Positions 6,837 to 12,383 of a DNA stretch of 14,365 bases are shown piece by piece. This stretch comes from DASQVO01 sp035640715 (GTDB lineage Bacteria; Actinomycetota; Actinomycetes; Streptosporangiales; Streptosporangiaceae), in assembly GCA_035640715.1 (NCBI GenBank), contig DASQVO010000459.1:1-14365 (forward strand), given 5' to 3'. Under the pieces are notes generated by a model, which was not told the DNA's origin, did no database searches, and saw only the letters and a list, made by a program, of their open reading frames with translations. The first letter of the stretch is position 1. Each line of letters starts with the position of its first letter. The translations under genes were made by a program, and so were the position numbers.

Positions 6837-7885
6837 TCTGGCTGACCTGGCGCCAGTTCCGCGCCCAGGCCATCGTGGCCGCCGTCGCGCTGGCGGCGCT
6901 CGCCGTGGCCCTGGCCGTCACCGGCCCGCACATTACGCACCTGTACGACACCAACCAGGTCGCGAGCTGCCAGGCGAACGGCGATTGCCAGTCGGCGGTC
7001 GCGACATTCCTGCAGGAGCTGAGCACCAGCTACATCAAGGCGGTCTATTTCATCGTCCTCGCGGTCGTACTCCTCGCGCCCGCTCTCATCGGCATCTTCT
7101 GTGGGGCGCCGCTGATCGCCCGCGAGGTGGAGGCCGGCACCTTCCGGCTGGCCTGGAACCAGAGCGTCACCCGCACCCGCTGGACGGCGATCAAGCTGGC
7201 CGCCGTCGGTCTGGCCAGCGTGGCCGTGGCTGAGCTGGCCAGCCTCATGCTGAGCTGGTGGTCCAGCCCGTTCATTCACGCGGCCGGGCTCGTCGCCAAC
7301 CCGGCCGGTGCCCCGTTCAGCGAGGGCCGGTTCCAGATGGCGATCTTCGCCACTGCGGGCATCACCCCGATCGGCTACGCCGCGTTCGCCTTCGCCCTCG
7401 GAGTCACCATCGGCCTCCTCGTCCGGCGCACCGTGCCCGCGATGGCGATCACGCTCGCGATCTTCGCCGCCGTATGGATCGCCATGCCCCTCGCGATCCG
7501 GCCGCACCTCATGACGCCGGACCGCGTCACCACGCCGCTGGACGCGTCCGTCATCCAGGGATGGGGCATCAACCAGCCCGGTAGCGACCTTCAGGTGACG
7601 GTGGGGTCGCCGCCGAACCTGGCCGGTGCCTGGATCTACTCCACCCAGGTCATCAACGCGGCCGGGAGCGCGAACCTTGGCCAGGCGCCGCAGGCCTGCC
7701 GGGGGAACTTCAACCCCAGATCGTGCGGCAACGCGATCAGACAGCTTCCCCTCCGGCAGGTGACGGTCTACCAGCCCGCCAGCCGCTTCTGGGACTTCCA
7801 GGGGATCGAGACGGGCATCTTCGCCGTCCTCGCCCTCCTGCTGGCCGGGTCCTGCTTCTGGCTGGTCCGCCGGCGTCTGTCCTGA
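6833..7885 (+). CDS. ABC-2-type transporter permease
   Basis: 350-residue integral membrane protein, the membrane partner of the ATPase encoded just upstream. About six helices are visible, roughly at 11-30, 69-92, 120-142, 172-197, 200-222 and 328-345. Two outside loops stand out: residues 31-68 and a larger one at 223-327. Each holds a Cys pair (46/52, and in QACRGNFNPRSCG) that could form disulfides. The segment GAPLIAREVEAGTFRLAWNQ is typical of this permease class and probably contacts the ATPase. ATG start overlaps the ATPase TGA by four bases, implying coupled translation. Substrate unknown; with a YtrA regulator, export or sensing of an envelope-active compound is plausible. A strong hairpin at 8000-8035 follows. 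Confidence 0.88.
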   Translation: MIWLTWRQFRAQAIVAAVALAALAVALAVTGPHITHLYDTNQVASCQANGDCQSAVATFLQELSTSYIKAVYFIVLAVVLLAPALIGIFCGAPLIAREVEAGTFRLAWNQSVTRTRWTAIKLAAVGLASVAVAELASLMLSWWSSPFIHAAGLVANPAGAPFSEGRFQMAIFATAGITPIGYAAFAFALGVTIGLLVRRTVPAMAITLAIFAAVWIAMPLAIRPHLMTPDRVTTPLDASVIQGWGINQPGSDLQVTVGSPPNLAGAWIYSTQVINAAGSANLGQAPQACRGNFNPRSCGNAIRQLPLRQVTVYQPASRFWDFQGIETGIFAVLALLLAGSCFWLVRRRLS

Positions 7886-7999
7886 CGGGCCCATGCAACT
7901 CGGCGAGCGTGTCATTCGCCTCGAGGGCGACCATCAGGAGTCTCTCGGTGCCAGGTTCTGCACCGGTTCCGCAGACTCGACGCCCTGCGGGTATCGCTA

Positions 8000-8035
8000 G
8001 CCGCGGGCACCGGCAGGTAACTGGGTGCCCGCGGC
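8000..8035 (+). terminator. 12-bp hairpin closing the GntR-ABC operon
   Basis: GCCGCGGGCACC (8000-8011) pairs perfectly with GGTGCCCGCGGC (8024-8035) around a 12-base loop. It is GC-rich without a T run, as many actinomycete terminators are. It lies about 115 bases after the permease stop and just before the promoter of the next gene. Confidence 0.55.
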
Positions 8036-8052
8036 CCGCGGGCAGATGAGGG

Positions 8053-8081
8053 TTACCGTGCTTCTACACGACTTCTACAAT
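8053..8081 (+). promoter_or_regulatory. Candidate promoter for a leaderless DUF347 transcript
   Basis: TTACCG (8053-8058, 3/6 to the -35 consensus) is followed after 17 bases by TACAAT (8076-8081, 5/6 to the -10). Initiation seven bases further would fall on the GTG at 8088, which is in frame with the gene. No Shine-Dalgarno sequence precedes either possible start, which fits a leaderless message. Confidence 0.5.
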
Positions 8082-8087
8082 GTCCGC

Positions 8088-8948
8088 GTGGTGAATGATC
8101 GCCGGCCGCTGGCCCGGCTGACGACACCGGGCGCCCTGCGGGTGCCCGAGATCACGGTCTACTTCTGGGTGATCAAGGCCTGCTCGACGGCTTTGGGCGA
8201 GTCGGCGTCCGACTACCTCGTCCACATCATGAATCCGGTGATCGCCGTCCTGCTCGGCTTCGCCGCCTTCGTGGCCGCGCTGTCGCTGCAGTTCTCGGTG
8301 CGCCGCTACAAGGCGTGGCCGTACTGGCTGGCCGTGGTCATGGTGGGGGTGTTCGGCACCATGGCGGCCGACGTGCTGCATGTCGGCTTCGGGGTCCCGT
8401 ACACGGTGTCAAGCAGCCTGTACGCCGTCGTGCTGGTGGCCGTCTTCGTCACCTGGGGCGCGACCGAGAAGACCCTGTCCATCCACACCATCGACACCCC
8501 CCGCCGGGAGATGTTCTACTGGGCGGCCGTCATCGCGACGTTCGCCATGGGAACCGCGCTGGGCGATCTCACCGCGTTCACCTTCCACCTGGGATATCTC
8601 ACCTCCGGGCTGGTCTTCGCCGCGGTGATCGCCGTTCCTGCCGCCGGGCACTGGCTGCTGCGCTGGAACCCGGTCTTCTGCTTCTGGTTCGCGTACGTGG
8701 CGACCCGGCCGCTCGGCGCCTCGTTCGCCGACTGGATGGGCAAGCCACACAGCGTCGGCGGCCTCGGCTGGGGCGACGGGCCGGTGGTCCTGGTGCTGGC
8801 GATGGCCATCTTCTGCCTGGTCGCCTACCTCGCGGTCACCCGCAGGGACGTGCAGGGCGCCAGCCGCCACGGCAGGCCGCGGCGCGCCGGGGACGGGCGC
8901 CCCGCGGTCCAGGAGCCCTCCTGGGAAAGCCTGGACAGCTGGCCCTGA
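8088..8948 (+). CDS. COG4705/DUF347 membrane protein of unknown function
   Basis: Integral membrane protein of about 286 residues, recognised as COG4705, built from repeats of the DUF347 type. Four copies of a repeat are visible, each a hydrophobic helix ending in G-x4-D: GESASD (in VYFWVIKACSTALGESASD), GTMAAD, GTALGD and GASFAD (in FWFAYVATRPLGASFADWM). The conserved acidic residues inside helices suggest ion or metal transport, but the function is not established from sequence. Linkers include RRYKAWPYWLAVV and TLSIHTIDTPRREMFYW, both typical of the family. The C-terminal 40 residues are polar. Start: GTG 8088 fits the promoter at 8053-8081; ATG 8046 and GTG 8025 are open upstream, but 8025 lies inside the terminator stem. 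The 3' half is overlapped on the other strand by the run-on exporter frame. Confidence 0.82.
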   Translation: MVNDRRPLARLTTPGALRVPEITVYFWVIKACSTALGESASDYLVHIMNPVIAVLLGFAAFVAALSLQFSVRRYKAWPYWLAVVMVGVFGTMAADVLHVGFGVPYTVSSSLYAVVLVAVFVTWGATEKTLSIHTIDTPRREMFYWAAVIATFAMGTALGDLTAFTFHLGYLTSGLVFAAVIAVPAAGHWLLRWNPVFCFWFAYVATRPLGASFADWMGKPHSVGGLGWGDGPVVLVLAMAIFCLVAYLAVTRRDVQGASRHGRPRRAGDGRPAVQEPSWESLDSWP

Positions 8949-10709
8949 CGGCCATCCCGCGGGGAAGGTGCGCGCATGGCGGCCTGCGGCTCTATCCCTG
9001 ACGGGGGAGGCCTGTGGCGTGGCCATCAGTGTCGTGCCGCGGCCCGCGTCCAGCGATACGACGTCGTCAGCGATCGCGGCGAGGCCCAGGTTGTGCGTGA
9101 TCAGGATGGTGGTGCGCCCCGCCGCGACTTTGCCGAGCGTGCCGATGAGGCGGCGGACGCCGGCCGGGTCCAGCCCTGTGGTGGGCTCGTCCAGGATGAG
9201 GACGGGTGTGTCGCGCAGGACAGCGCGGGCGATGGCGATCCGCTGACGCTGGCCTCCGGACAGCAGCCGTCCGCGCTGCCCGACAGGGGTGTCGTAGCCG
9301 CGGGGCAGGGCGGTGATGAAGTCGTGGGCGCCGGCGGCGCGGGCGGCGGCGTGGATTTCTGCCTCGGTCGCGTCGTGCCTGCCGTAGGCGATGTTGTCCC
9401 GTACGGAACCCGCGAAGAGAAGGTTCTCCTGATGTAGCAGGGTGACGTTGTCGCGCAGGACCTGCAGCGAGAGTTCCCGGATGTCGCGCCCGTCGAGGAG
9501 GATGCGTCCCTTAGCGGGGTCATAGAAGCGGAGCAGCAGGCTCGCCACGGTGGATTTTCCCGCACCGCTCGGGCCGATGACCGCCAGCAGCCTGCCGGGC
9601 TCCGCAGTGAACGAGAGCCCCTCGAGGGTGGTGCGGTCAGTCTCCGGGTAGGAGAAGGTGACGTTGTCGAACTCGATCCTGCCCCAGACGTCTCCCCACG
9701 CCAGGGCAGCGTGCCCGTCGGTGACGAGCGGATCGAACTCGAGGATCTCAGTGACCCGCTGCGCGCTGGCGCGGCTGTCCGCGATCGTGACCCGGTATCC
9801 GGTCAGTCCCTGGATCTCCGGGTAGATGTAGGTGAGCAGGATGGCGAAGGCCAGCAGGCCGCCGATGCTGAGCCTGTGCCCGGCTACCTCCCAGGCGCCG
9901 AAACCGAAAACGATGAGGATGCACATCGTCTCGACGACGTTCACGATCGGTGAATAAAGCGAGTGCAGCCTGATCTCCGCCATTTTCGCGCTCAGCCAGG
10001 AAACCCCTACCTCATGCAGCCGGCCCGCCTGTTCGGATTGCTGGTTGAATGCCTGCACAAGCGCCTGGTTGGCCAGGCTTTCCTCGACTGCGCTGGAAAG
10101 CGATCCGCTGACGGCACGTTCCCGGCCGGTAGCCTGGCCGAGACGCCCGGAAAATCCCCTGCTGGCGAGCCAGAACAACGGCGCGACGACAAATGTTACC
10201 AGCGCTAGTTGCCATTGGATGATAACAGCGGCGGCAGCGAAAAGAACGACGCTGACGGCCGCGGTCACCGTTTGCACGAGCCCGGAAGAGACCAGTTCCT
10301 CGATCACCGCGACGTCATCGATCAAGCGGACCATCAGGTCCCCGAGCCGCCGCCTGCCGAAAAAGTCCGGCGACAGCTGCTGCGCGTGGGCGAACACGGA
10401 ATCTCTCAGGCGGAGCAGGAAGCGCTCGCTGGCCAGGGCCGTCAGGTAGCCGCCGGCGAACATCGCGGCCGAGGTCGCCACGGCGATGCCCAGCCACGCC
10501 GCGGCCAGCGACCAGAACTGTGCCGTGTGGCCCTGCGCGAGAATCTTATTGGTGATGATCTCGAAGATCACCACGGTGCCGACTTCGCCGCCGGAAACGG
10601 CGATAGCGAAGAACCCGCCGGCCAGCAGGCGGCGCCGGTCACCCCGTGTATATGGCCAGAACCGGCGGAATATACCCCGCAGGCCTTCACCCAATTCCAC
10701 CGACAGCAT
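8409..10709 (-). CDS. ABC exporter (membrane domain fused to ATPase) with run-on C-terminus
   Basis: Homodimer-type ABC exporter half-transporter. Numbered from the upstream GTG 10745, membrane helices fall near 40-65, 80-105, 155-178, 180-196, 265-288 and 293-312, followed by a complete ATPase. Motifs: Walker A GPSGAGKST (391-399), Q-loop Gln439, LSGGQRQR (495-502), Walker B VLILDEP (515-521), D-loop GLD, His551. No peptidase C39 domain is present. I prefer ATG 10709 as start because GGGGGGA precedes it, while GTG 10745 lies within a hairpin and lacks a site. The family sequence ends near VVSLDAGR (about 568); the frame then continues some 210 low-similarity, His/Gly/Glu/Arg-rich residues. 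Most of these are simply antisense to the DUF347 gene, so a lost stop or 3' truncation is likely. The 39-residue peptide gene just upstream is the likely cargo. Confidence 0.85.
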   Translation of the reverse strand: MLSVELGEGLRGIFRRFWPYTRGDRRRLLAGGFFAIAVSGGEVGTVVIFEIITNKILAQGHTAQFWSLAAAWLGIAVATSAAMFAGGYLTALASERFLLRLRDSVFAHAQQLSPDFFGRRRLGDLMVRLIDDVAVIEELVSSGLVQTVTAAVSVVLFAAAAVIIQWQLALVTFVVAPLFWLASRGFSGRLGQATGRERAVSGSLSSAVEESLANQALVQAFNQQSEQAGRLHEVGVSWLSAKMAEIRLHSLYSPIVNVVETMCILIVFGFGAWEVAGHRLSIGGLLAFAILLTYIYPEIQGLTGYRVTIADSRASAQRVTEILEFDPLVTDGHAALAWGDVWGRIEFDNVTFSYPETDRTTLEGLSFTAEPGRLLAVIGPSGAGKSTVASLLLRFYDPAKGRILLDGRDIRELSLQVLRDNVTLLHQENLLFAGSVRDNIAYGRHDATEAEIHAAARAAGAHDFITALPRGYDTPVGQRGRLLSGGQRQRIAIARAVLRDTPVLILDEPTTGLDPAGVRRLIGTLGKVAAGRTTILITHNLGLAAIADDVVSLDAGRGTTLMATPQASPVRDRAAGRHARTFPAGWPSGPAVQAFPGGLLDRGAPVPGAPRPAVAAGALHVPAGDREVGDQAEDGHRQHQDHRPVAPAEAADAVWLAHPVGERGAERPGRHVREPEAEDRVPAQQPVPGGRNGDHRGEDQPGGEISQVEGERGEIAQRGSHGERRDDGRPVEHLPAGGVDGVDGQGLLGRAPGDEDGHQHDGVQAA

Positions 10710-10731
10710 CTGTATCGCTTCCCCCCGAGAA

Positions 10732-10764
10732 GGAGCCGACGGCACCTGAAGTGCCGCCGGCTCC
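10732..10764 (-). terminator. Attenuator-like hairpin between peptide gene and exporter
   Basis: GGAGCCG (10732-10738) pairs with CGGCTCC (10758-10764), and CGGCAC (10740-10745) with GTGCCG (10751-10756). The loop is CTGAA and there is a single A/C mismatch between the two stems. It starts 17 bases after the peptide stop and ends about 22 bases before the preferred exporter start. There is no clean T run, so partial termination or mRNA stabilisation of the peptide message is more likely than a full stop. Confidence 0.55.
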
Positions 10765-10781
10765 GCGATCCGCTCAGTCGC

Positions 10782-10901
10782 TCAGCGGCCGAACCGGCCG
10801 TACCCGCGGCTGCGGCCGCGGCCGTAACCGAAGCGGTGGCCGTACCCGTACCCCCGGCCCCGACCGAAGCCGTAACGACCGCGCGACCCGAAAAACCGCA
10901 T
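10782..10901 (-). CDS. 39-residue cationic Gly/Arg/Tyr/Phe-rich peptide, possible export substrate
   Basis: I do not recognise a family. The ATG (10899-10901) is preceded by GAGAAGGGGGAAACAA, an excellent ribosome binding site at normal spacing, and the frame closes with TGA. The product starts MRFFGSRGRYGF and ends RGYGRFGR. Composition is 14 Gly, 11 Arg, 5 Tyr, 5 Phe, 2 Ser, 1 His and Met, with no acidic, Cys, Lys or aliphatic residue. From residue 11 to 21 every second residue is Gly (G-F-G-R-G-R-G-Y-G-Y-G), with further GYGRG units after it. It has no signal peptide, double-Gly leader or Cys/Thr core. An ABC exporter follows after a hairpin, so a leaderless bacteriocin-like or modified peptide is plausible. 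An RGG-like nucleic-acid-binding peptide is an alternative. GC at third positions is high (33 of 38 codons after ATG). Confidence 0.62.
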   Translation of the reverse strand: MRFFGSRGRYGFGRGRGYGYGHRFGYGRGRSRGYGRFGR

Positions 10902-10921
10902 TTGTTTCCCCCTTCTCGGTT

Positions 10922-10939
10922 CACCGGGCTTCCCCGGTG
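10922..10939 (-). promoter_or_regulatory. Small hairpin in the 5' leader of the peptide gene
   Basis: CACCGGG (10922-10928) and CCCGGTG (10933-10939) form a perfect 7-bp stem with a 4-base loop (GAAG on the minus strand). It ends about 20 bases upstream of the ATG, leaving the ribosome binding site free. It could stabilise the message; its role is unknown. Confidence 0.4.
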
Positions 10940-11405
10940 TTGACACAAATTAAGTTATGTGGCTTATTTCTGTAATCATTCTTAAGAGCCTTCAGGTATC
11001 CTTAAGCTTGTCCGCGCCGGTGCGCCGCAGCAGGCCCCGGCAAGCCCCTGACCTGCCTGTTTGCGAGGTACCCGGCGGCGAGAGCGCGCGGCCTCCCGCC
11101 CGCGGTCAGGCACGTGACCGAACGGCTACATCGCCGGCGCCAGCGCCGATTTCGCATCTGCTAGGCGGGCGTGCAGGGCAGGCGGATCTGGAGCCCTTCA
11201 GCGGCGGCAGCCCAGCTGTTTGTGTTATGTCCTGAAACAAACTCTCCCTGAGGCCTGCCCGAGTTCTTCCTATGATTTCCCTCTGCGTTCGGCTATGAGC
11301 CGGTTCGGCCTCCGAGGCGGAATCCGGGGGGCTCCTGGCGGGGAGCCTAGCGAGTTCCGGCAGCTCATGGCGGGATTACGGCAGGAATCAAGGTCAGTGA
11401 ACGGT
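10940..11405. other. Non-coding stretch between peptide gene and tetR
   Basis: No gene I can support. The part nearest the peptide gene (10940-11010) is an AT-rich island and probably holds its promoter. It contains two CTTAAG sites at 10981-10986 and 11001-11006, exactly 20 bp apart. On the plus strand TTGACA at 10940-10945 looks like a -35 but has no good -10. A 6-bp stem (11330-11335 with 11342-11347) lies farther right. Two plus-strand frames of about 90 codons here have no ribosome binding site and no recognisable protein. Confidence 0.5.
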
Positions 11406-11427
11406 CAGCGGCGCGGTACGCGCGCTG
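11406..11427 (-). terminator. Hairpin just after tetR
   Basis: CAGCG plus CGCG (11406-11410 and 11412-11415, with one bulged base at 11411) pair with CGCG plus CGCTG (11419-11427) around a 3-base loop. It lies about 20 bases beyond the tetR stop and has no T run. Confidence 0.42.
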
Positions 11428-11445
11428 AGGCGCTGGACGCGCTCG

Positions 11446-12165
11446 TCACCTGGTGTTCATGTGCACGGCTGGGGGGCCGTCAGCCCAGCGGCGGCCCGCC
11501 ATGACCGCAAGGTGCAGCGAGACGATCGTGTCCTCAAGGCCCGGGATGGCGTCGGTCCCGGACTGGCGCACCCTGGTCCGCACCAGTTCGGCCGTTGCCC
11601 CGGCCAGCGCGAGGTAGGCCTCGTACGGGACGGCCGGCCACCCGGGATGGCGGACGCGCGCCCGCTCATGCCAGGTGCGGTTCAGGTCGGCGAACCGGTG
11701 CTGGGCCGTGTCCAGTCGCTCCACCGCGCGGTCGCCGGCGGCCGGCATATCGATGTAGAAGACCCTGGCGAATTCCGGCTCATCCGCGAGGAACGCGAGG
11801 AACGCGCGGCAGGCCGCCCGCAGGACCTCCTCATCCGGCGCCCCGGCGGGGACGGCGCGGGTCGCGGACACCACCCGGCTGATCATCAGCTGGCCGCCCT
11901 GGCCGGTGGCGGCCAGGAAGCAGTCTTCCTTGCCGGCGAAGTGGGCATAGAACGCCGCCCGCGATACCTTCGCCCGCCGGACGATGTCGGCCACCGTGAC
12001 GGCGGCGAAGCCGGCCTCGGCCACGGCCGCGACAACCGCCCGCAGCAGCCGCTCCCGCTGGGATGCCTGCACGGCCCGCGCGGGCAGGCGGCTGCGGCCC
12101 CGGGGCAGGCCCGGCTGGCCCTCGTGGGTGTGGGCGAGCGTTCCCCCTTGCCTGGTGCCGGCCAC
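11446..12165 (-). CDS. TetR/AcrR-family transcriptional regulator
   Basis: 239-residue TetR-type repressor. The DNA-binding domain spans about residues 34-82: QRERLLRAVVAAVAEAGF, then the helix-turn-helix VTVADIVRRAKVSRAAFYAHFAGKED, with the family's YxHF and K-E/D ending. The rest is an all-helical ligand and dimer domain. About 33 Arg/Gly-rich residues precede the domain; a shorter start is possible. At the GTG start there is no Shine-Dalgarno site, but a -10-like GATACT (minus strand, 12179 to 12174) lies so close that a leaderless message is likely. It is divergent from the MFS transporter gene, with a palindromic operator between. The usual logic is that it represses both genes until the pump's substrate binds it. 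Ligand unknown. Confidence 0.9.
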   Translation of the reverse strand: MAGTRQGGTLAHTHEGQPGLPRGRSRLPARAVQASQRERLLRAVVAAVAEAGFAAVTVADIVRRAKVSRAAFYAHFAGKEDCFLAATGQGGQLMISRVVSATRAVPAGAPDEEVLRAACRAFLAFLADEPEFARVFYIDMPAAGDRAVERLDTAQHRFADLNRTWHERARVRHPGWPAVPYEAYLALAGATAELVRTRVRQSGTDAIPGLEDTIVSLHLAVMAGRRWADGPPAVHMNTR

Positions 12166-12192
12166 GCGCCTAGAGTATCTGGCACATGCCTT

Positions 12193-12210
12193 AAGTACGG
12201 AAACGTACTT
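12193..12210. promoter_or_regulatory. 18-bp palindromic operator, candidate TetR site
   Basis: AAGTACG (12193-12199) and CGTACTT (12204-12210) are perfect inverted repeats around GAAA. It sits between the divergent tetR and MFS genes, overlapping the -35 position expected for the tetR promoter (-10 GATACT at 12174-12179 on the minus strand). Size and symmetry are as usual for a TetR dimer. Confidence 0.65.
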
Positions 12211-12383
12211 TTGAAGGAACCCGTGTCAGGCAGCCGGATCGGGCAATGGAGCGGAACCGGCGAGCCGTGTCGGCGTCCGTGGCCGTCACGCCCCTCGGTG
12301 AAGCACTATCGCTTGGCCCGTGCACCCTGCCCCGTTCGGATGCATGAGATGGCGACGCAGGCATCGAGCCGGAAGGGGACATG

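Noticed and set aside
6773..7915. Minus-strand frame over the permease
   Set aside because: Charged low-complexity shadow of the permease gene.
7893..8000. 35-codon plus-strand frame after the permease
   Set aside because: No ribosome binding site and ends in the terminator stem; no similarity recognised.
8943..9004. Nine-base direct repeat CCCTGACGG at 8943 and 8996
   Set aside because: Short and GC-rich; could mark a rearrangement at the exporter 3' end but chance is as likely.
10919..10940. Possible PhoP box (GTTCACC) near the peptide start
   Set aside because: Only one clear half-repeat, and it is explained by the leader hairpin and lies downstream of any plausible promoter.
10209..10943. 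Plus-strand frame over the exporter 5' end and peptide gene
   Set aside because: Mostly antisense to well-supported exporter helices; no family resemblance.
10957..11235. 92-codon plus-strand frame downstream of a TTGACA
   Set aside because: No Shine-Dalgarno site, poor -10, no recognisable protein.
11220..11504. 94-codon plus-strand frame entering the tetR 3' end
   Set aside because: No ribosome binding site; overlaps tetR antisense; unrecognisable.
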